This document shows, piece by piece, positions 56,681 to 64,000 of a stretch of DNA of 64,000 bases (within the stretch, counting starts at the first letter, position 1; each line of letters opens with the position of its first letter). Source of the DNA: Corynebacterium silvaticum. Its GTDB lineage: Bacteria > Actinomycetota > Actinomycetes > Mycobacteriales > Mycobacteriaceae. The notes under the pieces were generated by a model. That model saw only the letters and a list, made by a program, of their open reading frames with translations. It searched no databases and was not told the origin of the DNA. The translations under genes and the position numbers were made by a program. The stretch is from assembly GCF_004382825.2 (NCBI RefSeq), contig NZ_SDQO02000004.1:62001-126000 (forward strand), read 5' to 3'.

Positions 56681-56758
56681 GCAATCACCGATTCCTTACA
56701 CTCTATTGCATTGAAAAACTTTGTCGATAAAAACTATCGACCATCACACTCAACCAGT

Positions 56759-57046
56759 CTACTCGCTTCCATTAGGAAGTGTTTGACTCCGCAGCTCCCG
56801 CACCTGCTGCTCAAGTTCCCCGATCACCGCATCCACCTGGTCCTGGCGATACCCACGCAGCACCGTATCAAATCGCACCGATTCCAGGTCACCACGACGC
56901 ACAACCTCCACGTTCTGCTTCGTCAAGCCTATCGACGCACCCAGCGGCTCCGCGGCTTCCCCACGCCCAAACAACATCCCCAGAAGCCACGACAGCACAG
57001 CGACGAAGATCACTAATAAAACTATGAGCACAATCCACGACACCAT
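56759..57046 (-). CDS. DivIVA-domain small membrane protein
   Basis: 95 residues. The N-terminal membrane helix SWIVLIVLLVIFVAVLSWLL is followed by a DivIVA-like segment ESVRFDTVLRGYRQDQVDAV and a short coiled coil. It corresponds in place to Rv1209. It could recruit proteins to curved or polar membrane. The tag gene that sits between this gene and the DUF3117 gene in M. tuberculosis (Rv1210) is absent. Confidence 0.82.
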   Translation of the reverse strand: MVSWIVLIVLLVIFVAVLSWLLGMLFGRGEAAEPLGASIGLTKQNVEVVRRGDLESVRFDTVLRGYRQDQVDAVIGELEQQVRELRSQTLPNGSE

Positions 57047-57074
57047 AGCAGCACGAGTCCTTTCTACTTGCTCC

Positions 57075-57809
57075 CTAGGATAAGGACTTTAGCGCAGGCC
57101 TCTCTCCTACTCGCGGCTCCACCACACCAGCGCGGCTTAGGATGGTCCTCGCCACGACGTCAGCCATCGGGGCAAGCTCCTCCAGCGGCCGATTGCGATG
57201 GGCACGCCTGCCGACGTTCACCTCTGCTATCGCAGCCGAGCCGTGGAGGCGGGCGACGTCGATAAGCAATCCAACCTCCACCCCGTAGCCGTCAACGAAA
57301 GGCAGGCTGCGAGCGTTGTCAGCGCGAATCGCATATTCCCCTCCTAGCGGCTGAGTGATTCTTGTGAGTTCCGGGAACACGGCGCGCAGCAGTGGCTTTG
57401 CCGTCAGTTCAGTGACGCGCCCACCGCCACTAGGAGAGGAAGCAAAGGCCCGCTGGTACGCGGCCTTGACTAGGTGGATGTTCGGGTCACGTAGAGGTGC
57501 CGCCAGATCGGTCACAATCGTTGGCGCGATCTCCGTTAAATCAGCGTCTAGGAATACGATGATGTCGCCGGTGGCGGCGGCCACTCCTCGCCAGAGGGCC
57601 TCCCCTTTTCCTCGTCGCGGTGGCAGCGCCACGGGTTCTTTCCAGTTCAGGACGCGAGCGCCCGCCCGGCGCGCTTCGGCCGCAGTTGCGTCGGTGGAAT
57701 CAGAATCGATGACGAGGATCTCCCACGGGTGTGCCGCAGCCGCCACGCGCACAACATTTCCTACCGTCGCTTCCTCGTTAAGCACGGGGATCACCACAGA
57801 GATTTTCAC
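57075..57809 (-). CDS. gpgS: Glucosyl-3-phosphoglycerate synthase
   Basis: Transfers glucose to 3-phosphoglycerate, the first step to 6-O-methylglucose lipopolysaccharides. 244 residues, GT-A fold: VVIPVLNEEATVGNVV, VIDSDSTDAT, metal motif DADL in IIVFLDADLTE, and RITQPLGGEYAIRAD near the middle. It is shorter than the roughly 320-residue mycobacterial enzyme at the N-terminus. It overlaps folP2 by 4 nt, the same pair as Rv1208/Rv1207. Confidence 0.9.
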   Translation of the reverse strand: MKISVVIPVLNEEATVGNVVRVAAAAHPWEILVIDSDSTDATAAEARRAGARVLNWKEPVALPPRRGKGEALWRGVAAATGDIIVFLDADLTEIAPTIVTDLAAPLRDPNIHLVKAAYQRAFASSPSGGGRVTELTAKPLLRAVFPELTRITQPLGGEYAIRADNARSLPFVDGYGVEVGLLIDVARLHGSAAIAEVNVGRRAHRNRPLEELAPMADVVARTILSRAGVVEPRVGERPALKSLS

Positions 57810-58618
57810 GCCAAACCTCTGGTTGTTTTCAGTGGAGGGGTCGTTCCTTGAATCGCCGCCGTCATCCTAATCACGTCGATTGTTTCTTCTACTTGATGCG
57901 AACGGAACGCCGCCACGCCCCGCTCCGCAGACCATGCCGTTGCAGCCAGGGTGCCAGGCACCCGCTTATCGACGCTCCGAGCAAGCGTTTCCCCAATAAA
58001 ATCCTTATTGGACAACGCCATGAGGACTGGCCAGCCGGTCGTCACGATGTCGTCGATTCGGCGCAGGAGTTCAAGCCCATGAAAAGTGTTTTTACCGAAA
58101 TCATGAGTGGGGTAAATGAAGATCTTGTCCTCGGGCACTCCTAGGGACACCGCGTGTTCCGCTTGCCGCGTGGTTTCGTCGATGACTGCGGACACAACGT
58201 CGTCGTAATGCACGCGATACGGCCTTGTCCTAGGGACGACCCCGCCGGTGTGCGAGCAGACATAGCCGACCCGGCGGTCACCAGCGACCTCCACGAGTTC
58301 TGGATCGTGGCCTGCCCATGTGTCGTTGATGAGCGCTGCCCCGGCGTCGACCGCTAATTCGGCGATCTCCGCGCGCCACGTGTCCACCGAAATGGTCGTC
58401 TCGGGGAAGGCCTCGTGCACCGCAGCGATCACCGGAACCACACGGTCTATCTCTTCAGAGATTGACACGAATTCACCTGGCCCAGCTTTGACCCCACCGA
58501 TGTCCACGATCCCGGCGCCGGCTGCAATTACCGCGCCCGCGCGCTCGACTGCGGCATCGAAAGCATGAGTTGCGCCGTGGTCGTAAAAGGAATCGGGCGT
58601 CCTATTCACGATCGCCAT
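57806..58618 (-). CDS. folP2: Dihydropteroate synthase homologue
   Basis: 270 residues, TIM barrel. The pterin-binding motif reads AIVNRTPDSFYDHGAT. VDIGGVKAGPGE, SVDTWRAEIAELAVDAGAALINDTW and a late LMALSNKDFIGETL follow. In C. glutamicum and mycobacteria this second copy next to gpgS is not the main folate enzyme, and the mycobacterial FolP2 lacks synthase activity; the true folP normally lies in the folE/folB cluster. Its stop overlaps the gpgS start. Confidence 0.88.
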   Translation of the reverse strand: MAIVNRTPDSFYDHGATHAFDAAVERAGAVIAAGAGIVDIGGVKAGPGEFVSISEEIDRVVPVIAAVHEAFPETTISVDTWRAEIAELAVDAGAALINDTWAGHDPELVEVAGDRRVGYVCSHTGGVVPRTRPYRVHYDDVVSAVIDETTRQAEHAVSLGVPEDKIFIYPTHDFGKNTFHGLELLRRIDDIVTTGWPVLMALSNKDFIGETLARSVDKRVPGTLAATAWSAERGVAAFRSHQVEETIDVIRMTAAIQGTTPPLKTTRGLA

Positions 58619-58653
58619 GACCGTGGCTAAGCCTTCAGTGCCTAGGAAGGCTC

Positions 58654-59445
58654 CTAGGCATCTTGAGTTTTATCCTTCACAGGCTCAAATAGCGTTGTGT
58701 GCGTGCCAACAATATGAGCGACAGCTTCTTCCACCGAGTCCGTGACTAGGAAGAGGTCTAAGTCTTTCTCCGCGATCATTCCCTCTGCGACGAGGCGATC
58801 TTTGAGCCATTCGACCATGCCGCCCCAGAATCCCTCTCCTAGTAACACGATGGGAAAGTTGGTCACTTTGCCGGTTTGGACCATGCACAGAACCTCGAAT
58901 AGCTCGTCGAGTGTCCCTAGACCGCCGGGGAGGCAGACAAAAGCTTGCGAGTATTTGAGGAACATCGTCTTGCGCGCAAAGAAGTACCTGAAGTGGAGCC
59001 CTAAGTCGACGTATTTGTTGATGCCTTGCTCATGCGGGAGTTCGATGCCCAAGCCGACGGAAAGGCCGTCTGCTTCACAGGCCCCTTTATTAGCAGCCTC
59101 CATAAGTCCGGGGCCGCCGCCGGTGATGACGGCGTAGTTGGCGTCGACAAGTTCTTTTCCTAGGCGCACGCCCATGTCGTAGTAGGGGTGATCGGCGCCG
59201 ATTCGTGCAGAGCCGAACACCGTCACGGCGGGAGGCAGCTGGGAAAGCGCATCGAAGCCAGTGACGAACTCGCTTTGGATGCGTAGGACGCGCCATGGGT
59301 CGTCGTGAAGCCAGCCATTGTCGGCGGGGAACTCTAGGAGACGTTGATCGTAGGTCCCGGCTTGCTCGTCTTTGGATTCACGGATCAAAACGGGACCGCG
59401 CAATAGGCGTCGTTTTTCTGCTGAGGGTAGCTTTTCTGCGTTCAT
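58654..59445 (-). CDS. LOG-family (TIGR00730) nucleotide-cleaving protein
   Basis: About 263 residues from the ATG at 59445, which has AGGAGAGAG just upstream. Family motifs: GGGPGLMEAANKGA (about residues 120-133) and PGGLGTLDELFE (about 181-192). Such proteins are phosphoribohydrolases that release cytokinin-type bases or act on AMP, often misnamed lysine decarboxylases. The gene order with dapE and folP2 matches Rv1205. The start lies 9 nt after the dapE stop. Confidence 0.9.
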   Translation of the reverse strand: MNAEKLPSAEKRRLLRGPVLIRESKDEQAGTYDQRLLEFPADNGWLHDDPWRVLRIQSEFVTGFDALSQLPPAVTVFGSARIGADHPYYDMGVRLGKELVDANYAVITGGGPGLMEAANKGACEADGLSVGLGIELPHEQGINKYVDLGLHFRYFFARKTMFLKYSQAFVCLPGGLGTLDELFEVLCMVQTGKVTNFPIVLLGEGFWGGMVEWLKDRLVAEGMIAEKDLDLFLVTDSVEEAVAHIVGTHTTLFEPVKDKTQDA

Positions 59446-59453
59446 TCTCTCTC

Positions 59454-60527
59454 CTAGGCGCGAAGGTAAGCCAACAAGGTGTTGGAGACATCTGTGATCA
59501 TGTGGACCGGGCACTGCTCGTCCTTCTTATGGCAGTAGGAAGGGTCGCCAGGGCCAAAGTTAACTGCAGGGATTCTCATTTCGGAAAAACGCGACACGTC
59601 AGTCCAACCATATTTAGCACGGAATTTTCCACCCGTTGCGCGTAGGAGAGAGGCAGCGGCCGGACGATCCAACCCAGGGCGCGCCCCGGGCACCGCATCA
59701 TCCACCTCATAACTGACGCCGCTAGGAAGGGAGAGAGTTTCCAGCATGTGCGCCATCGCCTCATCGAGGCTGCGATCCGGGGCAAAGCGGAAGTTCACAA
59801 ACATCCAGGCTTCGTCGGGGATGGTGTTGGTGGCCACGCCGGATTCGCAGTGCACGATGTTGAGGCCTTCGTGGTAGAGGCAGGCGTCGACAAGCTTTTC
59901 CTGCGCTTCGTAGTCAGCGATTCGGGAAATAACAGGCGCTAGGAGATGCATGGCGTTCGTTCCTAGCCACGAACGTGCCGAATGCGCCCGCACGCCGCGC
60001 GCTGTGATCCGGAGGCGGATAGAGCCTTGGCAGCCGGCTTCGATGACGGCACCTGACGGCTCTCCTAGTAACGCGATGTCGCCGTGGAGCCATTCGGGGT
60101 GAGCTTGCTGCAGATGGCCTAATCCGTTGAATTCGCTGGAGACTTCCTCGCCTTCGTAGCAGACGATCGTCAGGTCCTGCGTTAAGTCTTCAGCGTTGGC
60201 GAGTGTGGCAAAAGCGTGCAGGTATACGGCCATGCCGGATTTCATGTCGACGGTTCCGCAGCCAAAAAGGACGTCGTCAATGAGGGTGGAGGGAACGTTA
60301 TCCGCTGTGGGGACGGTGTCGATGTGCCCGGCGAGGATAACTCTGCTTCCTAGTCCCCGATGCGTGCGAGCGACCACGGTGTTCCCGTGGCGAAGCACCT
60401 CGACGTGAGGAATGGACTTCAAGGCCTGTTCGATCAGGTCCGCAATGTGCTCCTCGTGGTGGGAAGGGCTTTCAATATCCACGAGCGCACGGGTGAGTTC
60501 AATGGGGTTAGCAGTCAAGTCCAACAT
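59454..60527 (-). CDS. dapE: Succinyl-diaminopimelate desuccinylase
   Basis: Removes succinate from N-succinyl-LL-diaminopimelate in lysine/peptidoglycan precursor synthesis. M20 metallopeptidase family, about 357 residues from the ATG at 60527 (LDLTANPIELTRALVDIES). Metal ligands appear in ILAGHIDTVP, CGTVDMKSG and CYEGEEVSSEFNGLG. Zinc-dependent, cytoplasmic, dimeric by family. It is divergent from the dapD-like gene. Confidence 0.94.
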   Translation of the reverse strand: MLDLTANPIELTRALVDIESPSHHEEHIADLIEQALKSIPHVEVLRHGNTVVARTHRGLGSRVILAGHIDTVPTADNVPSTLIDDVLFGCGTVDMKSGMAVYLHAFATLANAEDLTQDLTIVCYEGEEVSSEFNGLGHLQQAHPEWLHGDIALLGEPSGAVIEAGCQGSIRLRITARGVRAHSARSWLGTNAMHLLAPVISRIADYEAQEKLVDACLYHEGLNIVHCESGVATNTIPDEAWMFVNFRFAPDRSLDEAMAHMLETLSLPSGVSYEVDDAVPGARPGLDRPAAASLLRATGGKFRAKYGWTDVSRFSEMRIPAVNFGPGDPSYCHKKDEQCPVHMITDVSNTLLAYLRA

Positions 60528-60588
60528 GACTACACAGAATACAGCCCGCCTTGGCAAGGAGGCTCAATGAAGTTAGTGAAACGTTGAC

Positions 60589-61524
60589 GTGGCTACTAAT
60601 CTTTTCACCATGATTCACCACGGCGCCGATGCCACAGGGATAGCAAATATCGCAATGGACGGAACAGTCCTCGACACTTGGTACCCTGCTCCCAGGCTCA
60701 CCAGCTCCCCCATGCATCCCACAGGCACCACCCGCCTAGGAGCGCACCACATATCGCCCAAGCTCCTCAATCTCGTGCGTATCGACGAAGACCGCCACGT
60801 CGAACAAGTCGCCGTCCACACCACCATCGCGGATCTTTCCTCCCCTCCTATCGACGCTCACGACGTCTACCTCCGGCTCCACCTGCTCTCCCACCGCATC
60901 GTGCGACCTCATGACATCAACATGGACAACGCCACCGATCTCCTAGCGATCGTCGCTTGGACTAACAAAGGCCCGTGTTTACCCGATGACTTTGAAAACG
61001 TCCGCACATCCTTGCGCTCACGTGGGCTCATTCATGTCTACGGGATCGATAAGCTTCCCCGCATGGTGGACTACGTCGTTCCTAGCGGCGTAGAAATCAC
61101 CGAAGCCGAGCGCGTGCGACTAGGAGCGCATCTTGCCCCGGGAACCAAAGTCCTACGCGAAGGCTACGTCTCCTACAACACCGGAACCCTTGGACAAGGA
61201 CGCGTCGAAGGCCGCCTCTACGCTGGGACTGTCGTGGGCAATGACCTCGACCTAGGAATCTCTGCTTCCTTAGTCCCCGACAAAAACACCAAACGCCTGC
61301 GAGTAGGAAACAACTGCAAACTTGGACTTGGCGCTGCTGTCATTGGAATCGACCTTGGCGACAACGTAACCATCTGCAACAACATCGTGCTTGACCCGGC
61401 AACACAAATCTACGACGCCTCATCGCAACAGCGCTGCACAGCCGAATCACTGCGTGGAAAATCCAACTTTTGTGTCCGCATGGAGTTCGGGCATCCGGAG
61501 CCTGTAGTCCACTCCTTCTCCTAG
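60589..61524 (+). CDS. DapD paralogue (tetrahydrodipicolinate succinyltransferase-like)
   Basis: 311 residues from a GTG at 60589, or 304 from an ATG at 60610. It aligns with DapD encoded 1.5 kb downstream across the N-terminal domain ([68 protein letters not shown]). In the beta-helix the substrate- and CoA-site stretch [14 protein letters not shown] and GANSGCGI of DapD are replaced by LGISASLVPDKNTKRL and LGLGAAVIGI. It may therefore have lost or changed activity, or form mixed trimers. It is divergent from dapE. Confidence 0.82.
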   Translation: MATNLFTMIHHGADATGIANIAMDGTVLDTWYPAPRLTSSPMHPTGTTRLGAHHISPKLLNLVRIDEDRHVEQVAVHTTIADLSSPPIDAHDVYLRLHLLSHRIVRPHDINMDNATDLLAIVAWTNKGPCLPDDFENVRTSLRSRGLIHVYGIDKLPRMVDYVVPSGVEITEAERVRLGAHLAPGTKVLREGYVSYNTGTLGQGRVEGRLYAGTVVGNDLDLGISASLVPDKNTKRLRVGNNCKLGLGAAVIGIDLGDNVTICNNIVLDPATQIYDASSQQRCTAESLRGKSNFCVRMEFGHPEPVVHSFS

Positions 61525-61608
61525 TCAGCGCACCTGCACGAGGGTAGGGACATAAAATTAACTAGTGATTGATTATATTCCGAGCGCATGTGGGGTTAAG
61601 GTCTTCTC

Positions 61609-62973
61609 ATGACTGAAGCAACCTCCGAGACCGGGCTCGGAAGCGGACTTAAGACCCGGCACCTCACGATGATGGGACTAGGATCGGCAATCGGCGCCGG
61701 CCTCTTCCTAGGGACGGGAGTAGGAATTGCGGCTGCCGGCCCTGCTGTTCTTATCGCCTATATCATCTCCGGTATCTTCGTCGTCTTTGTGATGCAGATG
61801 CTAGGAGAGCTGGCGGCGGCTCGCCCTGCCTCCGGTTCCTTTTCCGTCTACGCAGAACAGGCCTTCGGCCACTGGGCAGGTTTCAGCCTAGGTTGGCTGT
61901 ATTGGTTCATGCTCACCATGGTCCTCGGCGCAGAAATGACCGGCGCGGCAGCGATCATGGGTCAATGGTTTGGAATCGACCCATGGATACCAGCACTGGT
62001 GTGCGTTGTATTTTTTGCAGTGATTAACTTTGCCAAAGTCGGCGGCTTCGGCGAGTTCGAGTTTTGGTTCGCGTTTATCAAAGTTGCGGTCATCATTGTC
62101 TTCCTCATTGTTGGCGTTTTGCTCATCTTCGGTCTTCTACCGGGACACGACTACGTAGGAACGCAACACTTCCTCGGCGACGGATTCATGCCCAACGGAA
62201 TCACAGGAGTTGCCACTGGTCTCCTAGCCGTCGCCTTCGCATTTGGTGGCACTGAAATCGTCACGATCGCCGCAGCGGAATCAGAAGACCCCAAGACCGC
62301 CATTGCCACGGCAGTGCGCTCAGTAATTTGGCGAATTTCGACGTTCTATCTGGGCTCAGTGCTCGTCATCAGCTTCCTACTCCCGTACAACCAAATCGGC
62401 GGGGCAAAGACTGCGGCGCAGTCTCCTTTCACCATCATCCTAGGAATGGCCAATATCCCAGGTGTGGTTGGTTTCATGGAAGCCATCATCGTTGTTGCTT
62501 TGCTCTCCGCTTTCAACGCGCAGATCTACGCAACCTCTCGTTTTGTACATTCCATGGCGCAACGAGGAAACGCCCCTAGGATGTTTGCGTCAACGAACCG
62601 TGAAGGCGTTCCGATCGCAGCGGTACTCCTGAGTATGTTTTTTGCGTTCGCTTCCGTTGGGTTTCAGTATTGGAACCCCGCGGGCCTCCTCAGCTTCCTA
62701 CTCAACGCAGTAGGAGGGTGTCTCATCGTCATCTGGGTCATGATTTCACTGTCCTACATCAAGCTGCACCCTGAGCTCGTGGAAAAGGGGGAGATCACCA
62801 CGGTCCGCATGTGGTGCTATCCATGGCTCGGCTGGTTTACCGTTGTCGGTTTTATTGGGCTCACCGCGCTTATGCTTTCCGACGATTCATCTCGCAGCCA
62901 AATCACCTCCGTAGCCGTTGTCTTTACGGCCCTGATTATCTTGTCATTCCTCACTAGGAAGAAGAGTAAGTAG
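61609..62973 (+). CDS. aroP: Amino-acid permease, probable aromatic amino acid transporter
   Basis: APC-family transporter of 454 residues with about 12 membrane helices. The start [20 protein letters not shown] and the [20 protein letters not shown] stretch are typical of the AroP/GABA-permease group. In C. glutamicum the aromatic transporter aroP was found beside dapE, which supports the name. It starts 84 nt after the dapD-like gene; dapD follows after 10 nt. Confidence 0.85.
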   Translation: MTEATSETGLGSGLKTRHLTMMGLGSAIGAGLFLGTGVGIAAAGPAVLIAYIISGIFVVFVMQMLGELAAARPASGSFSVYAEQAFGHWAGFSLGWLYWFMLTMVLGAEMTGAAAIMGQWFGIDPWIPALVCVVFFAVINFAKVGGFGEFEFWFAFIKVAVIIVFLIVGVLLIFGLLPGHDYVGTQHFLGDGFMPNGITGVATGLLAVAFAFGGTEIVTIAAAESEDPKTAIATAVRSVIWRISTFYLGSVLVISFLLPYNQIGGAKTAAQSPFTIILGMANIPGVVGFMEAIIVVALLSAFNAQIYATSRFVHSMAQRGNAPRMFASTNREGVPIAAVLLSMFFAFASVGFQYWNPAGLLSFLLNAVGGCLIVIWVMISLSYIKLHPELVEKGEITTVRMWCYPWLGWFTVVGFIGLTALMLSDDSSRSQITSVAVVFTALIILSFLTRKKSK

Positions 62974-62983
62974 ACTCCCACAC

Positions 62984-63958
62984 ATGACTTCTGCACTAGC
63001 TATTGGACTTGCAACCATCACCGAAGATGGAACCGTTCTAGACGCGTGGTTCCCGGCTCCGCGTCTCGACACCCCCACCGATACCGAAACCGTCACACTC
63101 CAGGGCGACGATATTCCTGCTGAGTTCCGCAGTCTCGTTGGTGAGGATGCGGATCGAGGTGTGCGTCGTGAAGCAATCCGCACCGGAATCTCGGACCTCT
63201 CCTCCCCTCCTAGCGACGCCTACGACGCATATCTGCGCCTGCATTTGCTTTCGCACCGATTGGTCAAACCTCACGGCCAAAACCTCGATGGGATTTTTGG
63301 CCTCCTGACCAATGTTGTGTGGACTAACTACGGCCCCTGCCAGATCAGTGACTTCGAGATGACCCGCGCAAAGCTCCAGGCACGCGGCCCAGTTACTGTC
63401 CATCTTGTGGATAAGTTCCCCCGCATGGTCGACTACGTCCTTCCTAGCGGCGTTCGCATCGGCGATGCCGACCGGGTCCGCCTCGGCGCACACCTTGCCG
63501 AAGGCACCACAGTCATGCATGAAGGATTCGTTAACTTCAATGCCGGAACCCTGGGGGCGTCGATGGTGGAAGGCCGAATCTCTGCCGGCGTCGTAGTAGG
63601 AGACGGCTCGGATGTCGGTGGCGGCGCGTCCATCATGGGAACGCTCTCCGGCGGAGGGAAGCACGTTATTTCGCTCGGCGAACGCTGCCTCCTAGGCGCT
63701 AACTCTGGCTGCGGCATTCCGCTCGGCAACGACTGCGTCATCGAAGCAGGCCTTTACGTCACCGCAGGCTCCAAAGTCATCATCCGTGGTGCCGTCGCTG
63801 AGGCATTGAAGCTTAACGACGGCGACAGCACCAAAGCCCTCCTACTCGCAGGAGCCAACAACGTTTTGTTCCGCCGCAACTCCATCAGCGGTGCGATTGA
63901 AGCGACTGCGTGGAAAACTGAAGCGGTTGAGCTCAACACCGACTTGCACTCGAACTAG
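62984..63958 (+). CDS. dapD: Tetrahydrodipicolinate N-succinyltransferase
   Basis: Succinylates tetrahydrodipicolinate with succinyl-CoA, an early branch step of lysine synthesis. 324 residues: N-terminal domain then left-handed beta-helix with [36 protein letters not shown] and [15 protein letters not shown], all as in the actinobacterial family. Trimeric in relatives. A purine-rich RBS-like AGAAGGGGAAAAGA follows at the right edge, so another gene probably starts just outside. Confidence 0.95.
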   Translation: MTSALAIGLATITEDGTVLDAWFPAPRLDTPTDTETVTLQGDDIPAEFRSLVGEDADRGVRREAIRTGISDLSSPPSDAYDAYLRLHLLSHRLVKPHGQNLDGIFGLLTNVVWTNYGPCQISDFEMTRAKLQARGPVTVHLVDKFPRMVDYVLPSGVRIGDADRVRLGAHLAEGTTVMHEGFVNFNAGTLGASMVEGRISAGVVVGDGSDVGGGASIMGTLSGGGKHVISLGERCLLGANSGCGIPLGNDCVIEAGLYVTAGSKVIIRGAVAEALKLNDGDSTKALLLAGANNVLFRRNSISGAIEATAWKTEAVELNTDLHSN

Positions 63959-64000
63959 CCCTCACTCATACACCTAACGAATATCCAGAAGGGGAAAAGA

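Overview
The window reads as chromosome of a Corynebacterium, most likely the diphtheriae/ulcerans/pseudotuberculosis group; the species cannot be fixed from sequence alone. The evidence is the order argS-lysA, an OdhA that fuses an E2-like domain to 2-oxoglutarate dehydrogenase E1, sigE-cseE-tatB-mrp, glgA/glgC, gpgS-folP2, and dapD/dapE beside an aromatic amino acid permease. Gene order from about 33 to 64 kb follows, inverted, what I remember of the C. glutamicum lipT-aroE-odhA-sigE-glgA-dapE-aroP-dapD region and the M. tuberculosis Rv1201c-Rv1248c region. I see no phage, IS element, CRISPR array or rRNA operon.

Layout. 0-8.3 kb: lysA and argS, then a lactate module (permease lldP divergent from lutABC). 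8.4-11.9 kb: tRNA-Arg(CCG), a broken small exported-protein gene behind two large hairpins, a DeoR regulator, a PspC protein, and a MarR/YceI pair. 12-19.6 kb: co-directional DNA-maintenance genes (SbcC-like and SbcD-like proteins, SWIM protein, SNF2 helicase). 19.7-25.4 kb: putP, an HNH nuclease, small membrane proteins and the DEAD-box RNA helicase deaD. 25.6-30.9 kb: a Leloir galactose operon, galM-symporter-small membrane protein-galT-galK, in which galM and the symporter are both frameshifted. 31-36.9 kb: hypothetical proteins, a FhuF-like protein, a type-B carboxylesterase, a frameshifted shikimate dehydrogenase-like gene and an EcsC-like protein. 36.9-44.4 kb: a single-chain ABC exporter and odhA. 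44.5-50.7 kb: a lipoprotein, MgtE-like CBS protein, DUF1003, mrp, tatB and the sigE/cseE stress pair. 50.8-57 kb: glgC/glgA, acetolactate decarboxylase, a GH32-like protein, a broken rlmA-like gene and a DUF3117 gene. 57-64 kb: gpgS, folP2, a LOG protein, dapE, a dapD paralogue, aroP and dapD. The window ends in a purine-rich, RBS-like stretch for a gene beyond it.

How the genes work together. lysA, dapD and dapE serve the lysine/diaminopimelate pathway. lldP and lutABC import lactate and oxidise it to pyruvate. odhA feeds the TCA cycle. glgC and glgA make glycogen or alpha-glucan, and gpgS starts methylglucose lipopolysaccharide-type compounds. sigE, cseE and tatB belong to envelope stress and export.

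Two patterns stand out. First, six genes appear broken by small indels; two of these are exact short tandem duplications (5 bp and 7 bp), which are harder to explain as homopolymer sequencing errors. Second, a short motif with core TAGGA (often S-TAGGA-R, containing the usually avoided CTAG) rises by eye from roughly 2 per kb on the left to roughly 7 per kb in the last 8.5 kb, on both strands and inside unrelated genes. I know of no described function for it.
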